From contig NZ_KI912155.1 in the NCBI RefSeq assembly GCF_000517125.1, positions 3,274,034 through 3,338,033 on the forward strand: a stretch of 64,000 bases of DNA, written 5' to 3'. Position 1 is the stretch's first letter; each line of letters opens with the position of its first letter. Shown in pieces: positions 1 to 8,196 of the stretch. A program made the position numbers and the translations under genes. The notes beneath the pieces were generated by a model. It had not been told where the DNA came from, made no database searches, and saw nothing but the letters and a program-made list of their open reading frames with translations. The DNA is from Arthrobacter sp. MA-N2. GTDB taxonomy: Bacteria; Actinomycetota; Actinomycetes; Actinomycetales; Micrococcaceae.

Positions 1-271
1 GCCCATCGGCTGGAACTGTCCGAGCTCTCCCCCTCCGCGGCCGCATCCCAAAAACCCTGAGCACCGAATGCCAAGTCCTCCTCTCCCACCCGCCCCCGAT
101 GCCACCCAGCCCCGGGCGGACCCTCTGGAGCACGATGTGTGTCATGGTTGATCCCGTCCGGGGCAATTGCGAGCTCGGCTGCTGGCTCGAACCCGATGCT
201 ATCCGAGGCGGCCTCCAGGGTTTCCTTCACCGGGCAACTCTGTAGAAACTTCGAGACGGAAGGCTGGCGCC

Positions 272-835
272 GTGCGGAAACTGATCTACGGCATGAATCT
301 GACCTTGGACGGCTACATCGCTGCGGCCGGCGACGACATCGGGTGGAGCGGGCCGAGCGAGGAACTGTTCCAATGGTGGCTCGACCAGGAGCTGGCCAGC
401 AGCCTGTCGCTGTACGGCCGGAAGCTCTGGGAGACGATGAGTTCCTACTGGCCGACCGGCGACCAGCAGCCCAACGCCACCCCGGCGGAGATCGAGTTCG
501 CGCGGAACTGGCGGGACACGCCGAAGGTGGTGTTCTCCTCGACAATCGACAAGGTCGACTGGAACACTCGCCTGGTCACGGGCGACGCGATCGCCGAGAT
601 CACCCGGCTCAAGGCCGGGGACGGCGGCCCGATGAGCGTCGGCGGAGCAACGCTGGCCGCTGCTGCCATGCGGGCCGGACTGGTCGACGAGTACGTCCTG
701 GTCACCCATCCGGTCCTGGTGGGCGGCGGAACTCCGTTCTTCACCTCGCTGGACAGCTGGGTGAACCTGAACTTGGTGGAGACGCGGACATTTCCCGGCG
801 GGGTGGTCCTGGCCAGATACGGGACGAGGCGCTGA
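272..835 (+). CDS. Dihydrofolate reductase family protein (RibD C-terminal type)
   Basis: This 187-residue protein fits the usual size of stand-alone RibD C-terminal domain reductases, which use NAD(P)H on pteridine- or pyrimidine-like substrates; its own substrate is unknown. Visible motifs are an N-terminal strand with MNLTLDGYIA (8-17), the nucleotide-binding segment MSVGGATLAAAAMRAGLVDE (121-140), and the C-terminal HPVLVGGGTPFF (146-157). I chose the GTG at 272 because the family begins RKLIYGMNLTLDG. The open frame extends further upstream, but those extra residues do not look like the family. It stands alone ahead of a small unknown ORF. Such proteins are often called deaminase/reductase by automatic pipelines, but there is no deaminase domain here. 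Confidence 0.88.
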   Translation: MRKLIYGMNLTLDGYIAAAGDDIGWSGPSEELFQWWLDQELASSLSLYGRKLWETMSSYWPTGDQQPNATPAEIEFARNWRDTPKVVFSSTIDKVDWNTRLVTGDAIAEITRLKAGDGGPMSVGGATLAAAAMRAGLVDEYVLVTHPVLVGGGTPFFTSLDSWVNLNLVETRTFPGGVVLARYGTRR

Positions 836-912
836 GAGCGGTTCCTCCGTTCTGACCCCGAAGGCCGCGTGTTCACCGCGTCCATGGCCCCTGCCGCACA
901 TATGATCGGTTC

Positions 913-1065
913 ATGACCGCTGAAGTCGAATCCGAAACCGTCTTCGTCCCGGCCGTGCAACTGGACGGACAGATGAGCATCAATGACGTCTTGCTTGAGT
1001 TGGGGCGGGAGCCCGTGGTGTACCCGTCCGCGAACGCCGACGCCGGCGATTTCCACATTTTCTAG
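913..1065 (+). CDS. Small hypothetical protein (50 aa)
   Basis: A clean ATG-to-TAG frame reads MTAEVESETVFVPAVQLDGQ and ends GDFHIF. The composition is acidic and the codon usage is ordinary high-GC. There is no membrane segment or recognised motif. It lies alone between the reductase and the XRE regulator, in the same direction as both. It could be a conserved actinobacterial small protein, but I do not recognise a family, and chance is possible at this length. Confidence 0.45.
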   Translation: MTAEVESETVFVPAVQLDGQMSINDVLLELGREPVVYPSANADAGDFHIF

Positions 1066-1164
1066 GCCTCGGCTGAGGTCCATCCCGCCGTTTCGAGGCC
1101 AACCGCTCATGGAGGTACTGGCAGGGACTCCCTCACGTCACCCCAAGCTCACTATCGTTGAGCC

Positions 1165-2067
1165 ATGGACAACCGGAACGACGTTCGCGATTTCCTCGCC
1201 TCCCGGCGTGCAAAGATCACGCCCGATCAGGCGGGTCTGCCCACGTCCACCGGCAACCGGCGGGTGCCGGGACTTCGCCGCGGCGAAGTAGCAGCCTTGG
1301 CCGGAGTCAGCGTGGAGTATTACACCCGGCTCGAACGCGGAAACCTTGCAGGCGTGTCCGAGAGCGTGTTGGAAGCATTGGCCCGGGCCCTGAATCTAGA
1401 CGACGCCGAGAGCGCACACCTGTTCGATCTGGCGCGCACCGCGGGAACAAGCAAGCGGCAGCGCCGGACCGCGCCACAGCACGTCCGGCCAAGTGTCCAG
1501 TTCGCCCTTGACGCAATCACTGACGCGCCAGCGTTTGTTCGCAACGGCCGCATGGATATCCTCGCCGCCAACAAGCTCGGCCTGGCACTGCACTCCGAGA
1601 TGTATGTCAGTCCTGTCCGGCCAGCCAACTACGCGCGCTTCATTTTCCTGGATGAAGAACGGGCGCGGCGGTTCTTCCCGGACTGGGAACTCGCGGCAAA
1701 CAACATGGTGGCCATCCTTCGTACCGAGGCTGGCCGGGACCCCTTCGACCGCGGATTGAGCGACTTGGTGGGCGAGCTCTCCACCCGCAGCAATGAATTC
1801 CGCAGCCGTTGGGCCGCGCACAACGTCCGCCGCCATTACACAGGGTTCAAGCAGTTCCACCACCCGGTGGTGGGCGAGCTCCGCCTGCTGTTCGAGGCGA
1901 TGGAGCTCTCGGCCGACACCGGTCTCTCCTTGTTCATCTACCCGGCAGAACCCGGCTCGCCTTCCGCCGATGCCCTACGCCTCCTCGCGAGTTGGGCAGC
2001 CACGCAGGAACTGGCAGAACAACCCCGGTCCGGCGTGTCAACGCCCGAAGCCGGCAGGCTTCCCTAG
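1165..2067 (+). CDS. XRE-family transcriptional regulator with MmyB-like ligand-binding domain
   Basis: The N-terminus is a helix-turn-helix of the XRE type (about residues 33-85), with the family signature PGLRRGEVAALAGVSVEYYT at 35-54 followed by RLERG. The remaining residues, about 105-285, match the MmyB-like PAS-related ligand-binding domain, including the conserved NxxArfxFLDe-like stretch near 150-160. These proteins are usually autoregulators or regulators of adjacent redox genes. The 300-residue length is slightly above the usual 270-290. The target here may be the upstream reductase, but nothing in the sequence proves that. Confidence 0.9.
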   Translation: MDNRNDVRDFLASRRAKITPDQAGLPTSTGNRRVPGLRRGEVAALAGVSVEYYTRLERGNLAGVSESVLEALARALNLDDAESAHLFDLARTAGTSKRQRRTAPQHVRPSVQFALDAITDAPAFVRNGRMDILAANKLGLALHSEMYVSPVRPANYARFIFLDEERARRFFPDWELAANNMVAILRTEAGRDPFDRGLSDLVGELSTRSNEFRSRWAAHNVRRHYTGFKQFHHPVVGELRLLFEAMELSADTGLSLFIYPAEPGSPSADALRLLASWAATQELAEQPRSGVSTPEAGRLP

Positions 2068-2068
2068 C

Positions 2069-2497
2069 TCACGGACGCGGATCCCGCCGCGCTTCCCCAT
2101 CTCCTTCGTCATCGCGCCGTTCCGGAGAACCGTCGCCCCTGCCCGACGCCTCGTCGCGCCTGCCGGAATCGCCGCCGTCGGGGTCCAGGGCTTCCGCACG
2201 CCGGAGCCGGTCCTGCGAGATCTGGTTGGCCCGCTCGGAATCCTTTTGCTTCTTCATGGCTTCGTTGTGCAGCCGCTCCGCCTCGCTCTCCGCGCGGTGC
2301 GCGTCTGCCTCGGCACGAGCCGCTTCCGCCCTGCGCTCGTGTGCCCCGAGGGCGTCAGTCCGGGCTTGTTCGCGGAGTTGCGCTGCGCGTTTGCGGTCAG
2401 CCGCCGCCTTTGCCCGGCGTCCAAACAGCACGACGGCGACCACGATGGCGATCACCAGGATTGCCACTATGATCCAGATCCATTGTTGCCCGTCCAT
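2069..2497 (-). CDS. Membrane-anchored hypothetical protein with charged coiled-coil tail
   Basis: This 142-residue protein has one N-terminal transmembrane segment (about residues 6-26, WIWIIVAILVIAIVVAVVLF). A long Ala/Arg/Glu-rich stretch (about 30-100) follows, compatible with a cytoplasmic coiled coil, and the tail is Asp/Gly/Arg-rich and disordered. Its stop lies two bases from the end of the convergent XRE regulator. I recognise no family. Small single-pass proteins with this layout are common in Arthrobacter genomes. Confidence 0.7.
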   Translation of the reverse strand: MDGQQWIWIIVAILVIAIVVAVVLFGRRAKAAADRKRAAQLREQARTDALGAHERRAEAARAEADAHRAESEAERLHNEAMKKQKDSERANQISQDRLRRAEALDPDGGDSGRRDEASGRGDGSPERRDDEGDGEARRDPRP

Positions 2498-2689
2498 GTC
2501 CAGCCTTCCTCAACGTTGACTGTGTTCTCCGCGATACCGCGCCGTCCCGATGCGCCGACGCGCACCGTGCGGTTGGCCGCCAAGGATCCTTCCTCGGACG
2601 GGCCGCGGATGTTGGTTTCTTGAGTCAACATCCTCGGGTACGGCATCGCACGAGTGGCGTGTACTTGTTTTTCACCATGGGAAGCGCCG

Positions 2690-3670
2690 CTATTCGGCAC
2701 CTTGGGGACGCGTGCCGGCCTCGAACGTCAAAGCTGGCTCGTCCGGCGTGGCGAGGGTCAGTACAGCTTCCTCAACCGTCTCGTGGTCCTCGAGTTCCCG
2801 CTCGACACGGCGCAGGGCCACCGCGACATCATGCTCCCGAAGATCACCCTTGATGTCCACGGCTGCCACCAAGTACAGCTTTCGCGGTCCCACAAACTCC
2901 AGGTGCAGGTACGTCAAGCGTTCGATCTCCTCGTGTTCCAAGACCCGGATTGCCATGGATTTCTCTAGTTCCGGAGTAACGCCCTGGCCCACGAGGAAAC
3001 GCCGATTACGGTCTATCAGGACCACGGCGATGACCCCGAGAAGGATGCCGACGAGAATCGACCCGAGCGCGTCCGGCAACGGCGATCCCGTAAGTTGGTG
3101 CAGGGACACACCCGTGAACGCGATGATCAGTCCTATCAACGCAGCGCTGTCTTCCGCGAAGACAGCACGCATTGTTGGATCAGAACTCTTCAGAACCTGT
3201 TCCAAGGTGCGGCGTTTTAGCCGCTGTGCAGACTCGTGGGCCTGCCGGAACGCTTGAACGAACGAGGCGCCTTCCAGAGCGAGAGCGATGGCAAGAACGA
3301 CGTAGGCGACCACGAAATCGCCGGCCGGTTCCGGCGCGAAGAGCTGCTGGACGCCGTGCATCACCGACACCACTGCGCCCGCGGTGAACAAGCCAAAGGC
3401 AGCGAACATGGACCACACGTACGCTTCCCTGCCATATCCCATCGGATGGGCTGCGTCCCGCCGCTTCGACGATCGTCTCTCGGCAACGAGAAGGAAAACC
3501 TGGTTTCCCGTATCTGCCCAGGAATGTGCAGACTCCGCGACCATGGAGGCGGATCCCGTCAGGATGGCCGCAACTGTCTTTGCCGTGGCAACAAGAAGAT
3601 TTGCCACAAATGCCAAGATCACGGTCATGAGCGATGAAGACGGCATCTTGACCTTCTTTTTGTGGCCCAT
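2690..3670 (-). CDS. Cation diffusion facilitator (CDF) family transporter
   Basis: CDF proteins export divalent metals such as Zn2+, Fe2+ or Mn2+ in exchange for protons across the cytoplasmic membrane. From the ATG at 3670 the protein is 326 residues, normal for the family. The first metal-binding helix carries SMVAESAHSWADTGNQ (about 42-57) with the H-x3-D pair, followed by the HPMGYGREAYVWS loop (75-87). The later helix has FAEDSAALIG, with E/D instead of the canonical H/D, and a cytoplasmic C-terminal domain follows. The open frame extends to 3898, but that extension is basic, lacks family similarity and overlaps the upstream DUF72 gene. Which metal is moved cannot be read here. Confidence 0.9.
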   Translation of the reverse strand: MGHKKKVKMPSSSLMTVILAFVANLLVATAKTVAAILTGSASMVAESAHSWADTGNQVFLLVAERRSSKRRDAAHPMGYGREAYVWSMFAAFGLFTAGAVVSVMHGVQQLFAPEPAGDFVVAYVVLAIALALEGASFVQAFRQAHESAQRLKRRTLEQVLKSSDPTMRAVFAEDSAALIGLIIAFTGVSLHQLTGSPLPDALGSILVGILLGVIAVVLIDRNRRFLVGQGVTPELEKSMAIRVLEHEEIERLTYLHLEFVGPRKLYLVAAVDIKGDLREHDVAVALRRVERELEDHETVEEAVLTLATPDEPALTFEAGTRPQGAE

Positions 3671-3737
3671 GGAACTTACCGTACCCAATACAGCCGGGAT
3701 CTGTTCCACAGCGCCCCGTCCCTGGCGGCGCCGGGAC

Positions 3738-4469
3738 CTAACCGCGGGCGAGCAAGGTTCGGAGGGTCCGGGCATTGCGGACGGCATTCCCTCCTCCGTC
3801 GTTATTGAAATACACGAAGACATCCTTGCCCATGGCCTCCCATTCCGTGATCCGGTCCGCCCACCAGCGGAGGTCCTGTTCGGAATAGGAGCCGCCATAA
3901 AGGTTGTGGTGGTCAGGACCGTGCATCCGGACGTAGACGAACGGCGCGGTGGCCCGAAGTATGCAAGGGAGCTGCGCTCCGCTCATGATGCAGTAAGCCG
4001 TTCGGTAGCGCTCGAGCCTGGCGTAGATCGCGTCGTCATTCCAACTGTCATGGCGGAATTCGACGGCGACACTTATCCACTCCGGGAGCATGTCGAGGAA
4101 ATAGGCCAGACGCCCGTCGTCGCGCTCCATACCGGGAGGAAGCTGGACCAGCAGTACTCCGCGCCGCGCCCCGAGTTCGTGCCAAGCCGAGGTAATTCGC
4201 CCCACCCAGGCCTCGGGGGCGTAGAGACGCTTCCCATGCGTCAAACCACGGGGAGCTTTGACTGAAAGGACGAATCCTTCAGGCAGCCGGTGCCGCCAGC
4301 TGGCAAAGGACGCATCACGCGGCCAACGATAGAAGCTCGCGTTGAGTTCGACCGTGTCGAACTCCTTGACGTAATAGTCGAGCCTGTTGCGCGAGGCGGT
4401 TCCCACAGGATAAAGCACGTGCTCCCAGTGCTCGTAACTCCATCCCGACGTCCCAACCCGAGTTCCCAC
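3738..4469 (-). CDS. DUF72 domain-containing protein
   Basis: The protein starts VGTRVGTSGWSYEHWEHVLYP, the hallmark N-terminus of the DUF72 (YecE-like) TIM-barrel family, and contains FDTVELNASFYRWP, KAPRGLTH, LLVQLPPG, VAVEFRHDSW, FVYVRMHG and FVYFNND in the family order. I placed the start at a GTG preceded by GGAGG seven bases upstream. The open frame extends to 4613 but adds 48 unrelated residues. The length is 243 residues, typical for the family. The biochemical function of DUF72 is unknown. Confidence 0.93.
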   Translation of the reverse strand: MGTRVGTSGWSYEHWEHVLYPVGTASRNRLDYYVKEFDTVELNASFYRWPRDASFASWRHRLPEGFVLSVKAPRGLTHGKRLYAPEAWVGRITSAWHELGARRGVLLVQLPPGMERDDGRLAYFLDMLPEWISVAVEFRHDSWNDDAIYARLERYRTAYCIMSGAQLPCILRATAPFVYVRMHGPDHHNLYGGSYSEQDLRWWADRITEWEAMGKDVFVYFNNDGGGNAVRNARTLRTLLARG

Positions 4470-4515
4470 GCTGCCTCCATCCACCGGGATTGAGCCTATG
4501 GTCCACGTCACTATA

Positions 4516-4527
4516 TAAGTATGCTGA
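4516..4527. promoter_or_regulatory. Candidate TAAG-N4-CTTA-like element
   Basis: TAAGTATGCTGA lies 37 bases before the ATG of the small membrane protein at 4564 and matches nine of twelve positions of the perfect palindrome TAAGTTTACTTA seen at 41081. It sits in an AT-rich patch beginning CTATATAAG. It could be an operator or part of a promoter. Confidence 0.3.
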
Positions 4528-4563
4528 TGATATCCGGAGTGATGAAGGGTGGGCGAAGGACAG

Positions 4564-4767
4564 ATGCGATCGGGGTCTATTCTTGGGCTGATCGTCGTGA
4601 TTTGGCTCGTCATAGGAGCGGTGGCCGCCGGCCAGCGTGGCTATTTCAATGCGGTTCCTGCTCAGTGTTCCCAGTTCGCGACGATCACTTTGAATATCGT
4701 CGCCGGTCCGCTGAATTACATGGGGCTGAACCCGGTGGCAGGTTGCGAGCTGCCGCGGCCGTCATGA
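4564..4767 (+). CDS. Small membrane protein (67 aa)
   Basis: The protein starts MRSGSILGLIVVIWLVIGAV, one clear transmembrane helix, and continues with a short domain containing two cysteines (CSQF and GCELP). I chose the ATG at 4564 because GAAGGA lies four bases upstream; a GTG fifteen bases earlier is possible. Its stop overlaps the start of the DUF6328-like gene by four bases (ATGA), which suggests translational coupling. I know similar short proteins in Arthrobacter but no function. Confidence 0.72.
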   Translation: MRSGSILGLIVVIWLVIGAVAAGQRGYFNAVPAQCSQFATITLNIVAGPLNYMGLNPVAGCELPRPS

Positions 4768-5312
4768 GCCAGCAGGAGGATCCGTTGGCCGCCGGGCCGG
4801 AGGCCGACACCCGACACGAATCCAGGGACCAGCGGATGGACCGCAACTGGAATGAGCTGCTCCAGGAGTTGCGCGTCCTGCAGACCGGAGTGCAGCTCAT
4901 CGGAGGCTTCCTGCTGACGCTTCCGTTCCAGCAACGATTTGGCACGTTGACCGAGCTGGAGAACTGGTTATACCTCGGCTTGGTGATCCTCGCGACCATG
5001 ACCACCGGCCTGATGCTCGTTCCGGTCAGCCTGCACCGGCGACTCTTCCAGCACCACGTCAAGTCCCGCCTGGTGTCGGCGGGCGACAAAATCGTCAAGG
5101 CCGTACTTGCATGCGTTGCCCTGCTGATCGCGGGATGTGCAGGATTGATCTTCAGCGTTGTGCGGGGGCAGGAGGTCGGCGCGCTGGCCGGATTGGGCAT
5201 TTTGGTGGCGCTCGCTGCACTCGTTCTGCTGTACCCGCTTTTGGCCTGGTCTCCAAGGTACAGCCGTCCGGAATGGGAACGGGATCGGAAACCGGCCAGT
5301 GGCCGGCCCTGA
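4764..5312 (+). CDS. DUF6328-like four-helix membrane protein
   Basis: This 182-residue protein has a polar N-terminus (about 1-25), the segment NWNELLQELRVLQTGVQLI, and then roughly four hydrophobic helices. LLTLPFQQRF sits between the first two, and PVSLHRRLFQHHVK is a basic cytoplasmic loop. This order matches the DUF6328 family of actinobacterial membrane proteins of unknown role. The start overlaps the previous gene by four bases. The open frame reaches back to 4521, but that part only shadows the small membrane protein. Confidence 0.82.
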   Translation: MSQQEDPLAAGPEADTRHESRDQRMDRNWNELLQELRVLQTGVQLIGGFLLTLPFQQRFGTLTELENWLYLGLVILATMTTGLMLVPVSLHRRLFQHHVKSRLVSAGDKIVKAVLACVALLIAGCAGLIFSVVRGQEVGALAGLGILVALAALVLLYPLLAWSPRYSRPEWERDRKPASGRP

Positions 5313-5359
5313 TTTCCGAAGCGGGAATCGCCTGGTGCGGGCCTCCTGGATTCATATAG

Positions 5360-5371
5360 TAAGTTTACTGA
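5360..5371. promoter_or_regulatory. Candidate TAAG-N4-CTTA-like element
   Basis: TAAGTTTACTGA sits in a short AT-rich patch (CATATAGTAAGTTTACTGAG) about 100 bases before the SDR gene. It matches eleven of twelve positions of the perfect palindrome at 41081. Confidence 0.35.
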
Positions 5372-5470
5372 GCAATTTGGCCGAATCCATGGACAGGGGC
5401 CGTCCGGCCTACTAGTTTCGATGTGGTAGCAGCTCACGCGAGCGTCGAAATGCCGACGAAGAAGGTGATC

Positions 5471-6403
5471 ATGAACCAGCCAGAATCGCATCAAGCCCCA
5501 ATGGAACAAGCAGGCAGCACCTGGCTTTCCCCGCCGAAGGACCCACGTTCGGCCTACCACACGGGATCATTTCCACAGCAGGAACAGAAGCAGCCAGGAG
5601 TGACCGGGCAGATGGAGCCCGTTCCGGACCACGGCGAGGCTTCCTACACGGGCTATGGCCGGTTACTGGGAAAGGCAGCCCTGATCACGGGAGGCGACTC
5701 CGGAATCGGAGCAGCCGTTGGCATCGCCTTCGCCAGGGAAGGCGCGGATGTCGCATTTTCCCACCTACCGGAAGAAGCCGAGGACGCACGACACACCACG
5801 GACTGGATCCGGAAAGCGGGAAGCAGGGCGCTGCCCCTGCCGGGTGACGCCCGGTCCGAAGAATTCTGCCAGTCCACGGTGGAGCGCGCATTGACTGAAT
5901 TCGGCCGGCTGGACATCCTCGTTCTGAATGCCGGATACCAAAAGAACCGGGAAGGTCTTGACACCTTGCCCACCGAGGAAATGGACAGGGTTTTCAAAAC
6001 CAACCTTTATTCCCTGATGTGGACGGCCCGCGCGGCGCTCCCGCATCTGAAGGCCGGAGCATCGATTATCGTCACTGCATCTATCCAGGCATTCAACCCG
6101 TCACCGCAACTCATCGACTACGCGATGACGAAAGCGGCGCAAGTGGCTTTCACCAAGGCCCTCGCGCAGGAATTGGGACCCAAAGGCATCAGGGTAAATG
6201 CCGTGGCCCCGGGACCTATTTGGACGCCGTTGATTCCCGCAACGGAATGGCCGGACAAACTACCGGACTTTGGCCAGGACACCCCTTTGGGCAGGGCGGG
6301 GCAACCAGCGGAACTGGCTCCTGCCTATGTCCTCCTTGCCTCCGACGAAGCGTCCTACATCTCGGGCGCCGTTTTGCCGGTCACGGGAGGAAAAGGCCTC
6401 TAG
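5471..6403 (+). CDS. SDR-family oxidoreductase (general-stress type)
   Basis: This is a 310-residue NAD(P)-dependent short-chain dehydrogenase. A Pro/Gln-rich N-terminal extension (1-62) precedes the Rossmann fold. The cofactor loop is TGGDSGIG (73-80), then NAG (153-155), and the catalytic set is Ser204, Tyr217 and Lys221 (YAMTK). The N-terminal extension with PPKDPRSAYHTG is characteristic of the YhxD/YdaD-like stress SDRs. I chose the ATG at 5471 because GAAGGTG lies just upstream; an ATG at 5453 is possible. It heads the run of stress-like genes to 8.5 kb. The substrate is unknown. Confidence 0.92.
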   Translation: MNQPESHQAPMEQAGSTWLSPPKDPRSAYHTGSFPQQEQKQPGVTGQMEPVPDHGEASYTGYGRLLGKAALITGGDSGIGAAVGIAFAREGADVAFSHLPEEAEDARHTTDWIRKAGSRALPLPGDARSEEFCQSTVERALTEFGRLDILVLNAGYQKNREGLDTLPTEEMDRVFKTNLYSLMWTARAALPHLKAGASIIVTASIQAFNPSPQLIDYAMTKAAQVAFTKALAQELGPKGIRVNAVAPGPIWTPLIPATEWPDKLPDFGQDTPLGRAGQPAELAPAYVLLASDEASYISGAVLPVTGGKGL

Positions 6404-6467
6404 GGACCGCTCTCTGGGTCTCCCTCGGTTTTCGATCAGAAGGTTCACGCAGCACGGAAAGGACAGC

Positions 6468-6788
6468 ATGGACATGGACAAGCAGCATTCAGCGGAGCAA
6501 GAGGCAGCTGGAGGCTACGGAACGCCGACGCCGGAACAAGAAACAGCAACGCCCGTCAACCAGCAGGCCAAGCCCCAGGACCAGAATCGCCACCCCGGAT
6601 CGACATCAGAGGCAAGCGGCGAAGGTTCAGCCTCCGTGCCCTCAGCCGATGCAGAGTTGGACGAGTCCAACACCGACTCAACCGAGGCCGGCCAGCCGTT
6701 TTCCTCTGAGCCGAAAGGCGATGCAACTGGTCTCCCGGACGACAAGTCGCCCAAGGATGATGACGAAGAACGATTCGACGCGGGCTGA
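6468..6788 (+). CDS. Acidic low-complexity hypothetical protein
   Basis: This 106-residue protein (MDMDKQHSAEQEAAGGYGTP...) is rich in Glu, Asp, Ser, Pro and Gln, with no hydrophobic core. It is predicted to be disordered and very acidic and ends DDDEERFDAG. GGAAAGG precedes the ATG. It lies between the stress-type SDR and the SRPBCC gene, probably in one transcript. Acidic disordered proteins of this kind often accompany desiccation or osmotic stress genes, but that link is inference. Confidence 0.6.
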   Translation: MDMDKQHSAEQEAAGGYGTPTPEQETATPVNQQAKPQDQNRHPGSTSEASGEGSASVPSADAELDESNTDSTEAGQPFSSEPKGDATGLPDDKSPKDDDEERFDAG

Positions 6789-6836
6789 TACCGCAGCAAG
6801 ATTGCCAACCACTCACCAATCCGAAGGAGCATGAAG

Positions 6837-7580
6837 ATGGCTACCGTTAACCAGACAATTGACGTGGACGTCCCTGTATCTGTGGCATACAACCAATGGA
6901 CGCAGTTCGAAACTTTCCCGGAATTCATGAAGGGCGTCGAGGCCGTAGAGCAGATCGACGAAACCGCGTTGCAATTTTCCACCAACGTCGGCGGCGTCAA
7001 GCGCGAATTCAATGCCCAGGTCTTGGAGCAGGTTCCGGATTCCTTAGTCAGTTGGGCAAGCGTCGACGGTCCCCGGAACGCAGGCTCGGTGCGCTTCGAA
7101 GCACTTGGCGCAACACGCACCCGCGTTATCGTGGAAATCGAGTGGGAGCCCGAGAGTTTCGCCGAAAAAGCCGGCTCGATTGTCGGCATCGACGATCTGC
7201 GGGTTTCCGCCGACCTGGACAAGTTCAAGAAATTCATCGAAGAGCGGGGCCGGGAAACGGGCGCCTGGCGCGGCTCCGTGACAAGCGGCGACGTCGATGA
7301 CAGCGGCGAGGCGTCCGGCGTCGGCGCCCCCTCGGAACTGCCAGCCGTCGATCCCGATCTCACCGCTCCCGCCGCCGCGAACACGGCCGACGTCGAGGCG
7401 TCCCTGCGGGGCCCCTCGGCGACAGGCGAGGAACTGGGCGTCGGCCAATACACCGAGGGCGACTACGGCAAGGAAAGCGTCCCCGAGGTTCCCGTCGAAA
7501 AGATCCAGGGCGACTACACTACCGAGGAACCACCGGCGGTCCCTGCCGACGAGCGGGACAATCCGGGGAGCAAACCATGA
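6837..7580 (+). CDS. SRPBCC-family protein with EGDYG-motif tail
   Basis: Residues 1-140 form a START/Bet v1-like SRPBCC (cyclase/dehydrase) domain with VNQTIDVDVPVSVAYNQWTQ (4-23), FPEFMKGVEAV and ASVDGPRNAGSVRF. This domain closely resembles the protein at 58770. Residues about 145-247 form a disordered acidic tail containing GQYTEGDYGKE (203-213), a motif repeated in the protein at 33348. I prefer the ATG at 6837 because AAGGAG lies seven bases upstream; an ATG at 6831 is too close to it. The stop overlaps the next start by four bases. A small hydrophobic ligand is likely bound, identity unknown. Confidence 0.85.
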   Translation: MATVNQTIDVDVPVSVAYNQWTQFETFPEFMKGVEAVEQIDETALQFSTNVGGVKREFNAQVLEQVPDSLVSWASVDGPRNAGSVRFEALGATRTRVIVEIEWEPESFAEKAGSIVGIDDLRVSADLDKFKKFIEERGRETGAWRGSVTSGDVDDSGEASGVGAPSELPAVDPDLTAPAAANTADVEASLRGPSATGEELGVGQYTEGDYGKESVPEVPVEKIQGDYTTEEPPAVPADERDNPGSKP

Positions 7581-7846
7581 GCGAATTCCCTCCCGATCCC
7601 ACGCGAGAACCAGACCCCACCCGGGAACCCGGCCCCGCACCAACTCCGGAGCCCGTACCCCTACCGGAGCCGGGACCGACGCCCGTCCCGTCCCCGGGCC
7701 CGGAACCCCAACCGGGCCCCCGCCCCGGAACCCCCGAACCGGTCCCCCTGCCTGAGCCGGGCCCTTCGCCCGTCCCGAACCCGGACCCCGATCTTCCCTT
7801 CCGGCCTACGCGCCCCCTGGGAGAACCACCGCTCACGATGGGGTAG
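7577..7846 (+). CDS. Proline-rich repeat protein
   Basis: An 89-residue protein made mostly of Pro, Glu and Gly. The block PEPVPLPEPGPxPVP occurs twice (24-38 and 53-67), and DPTREP is repeated near the N-terminus. It starts with an ATGA overlap with the SRPBCC gene, so it is likely translated with it. The C-terminus PFRPTRPLGEPPLTMG is less repetitive. There is no signal peptide. Such sequences form extended polyproline structures. High-GC repeats can make false ORFs, but the coupled start argues that it is real. Confidence 0.6.
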   Translation: MSEFPPDPTREPDPTREPGPAPTPEPVPLPEPGPTPVPSPGPEPQPGPRPGTPEPVPLPEPGPSPVPNPDPDLPFRPTRPLGEPPLTMG

Positions 7847-7899
7847 CCTTCCGCGGATCGGCGGGACCACTAATTGGTGAATTTCTAGGAAGCGAGAAA

Positions 7900-8169
7900 G
7901 TGATGGGATTTTTTGGATTTCTGCTGCTTGGGCTGATCGCCGGAGCTATTGCCAAGCTGCTGATTCCCGGCAGGCAAGGCGGCGGAATATTGATCACCAT
8001 GCTCCTGGGCGTCATAGGAGCCATACTGGGCGGATGGATCGGGGGTCTGATCTTCGGCGGCGGCCTGCAGGAATTCTTCTCGCTCCGGACGTGGTTGCTT
8101 GCCATCGGCGGGTCGATCATTGTGCTCCTGATTTACGGGGCTGTCGTCGGCAGGAGACGTCGGATATAG
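7900..8169 (+). CDS. GlsB/YeaQ/YmgE-family stress response membrane protein
   Basis: An 89-residue transglycosylase-associated-type membrane protein. GFFGFLLLGLIAGAIAKLL and the family signature PGRQGGGILITMLLGVIGAI are followed by GGWIGGLIFG and a third helix ending in RRRRI. The family is induced by general stress in many bacteria, and its biochemical role is unclear. The start is GTG at 7900 or the adjacent ATG at 7903. It has an internal insert QEFFSLRTWLL before the last helix, as in other actinobacterial members. Confidence 0.92.
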   Translation: MMGFFGFLLLGLIAGAIAKLLIPGRQGGGILITMLLGVIGAILGGWIGGLIFGGGLQEFFSLRTWLLAIGGSIIVLLIYGAVVGRRRRI

Positions 8170-8196
8170 GCCTTTCCACGAAACGGAGCCAACGCC

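Noticed and set aside
1..271. A gene in the first 270 bases
   Set aside because: Open frames there have no family similarity and their starts conflict with the reductase; I see only non-coding sequence.
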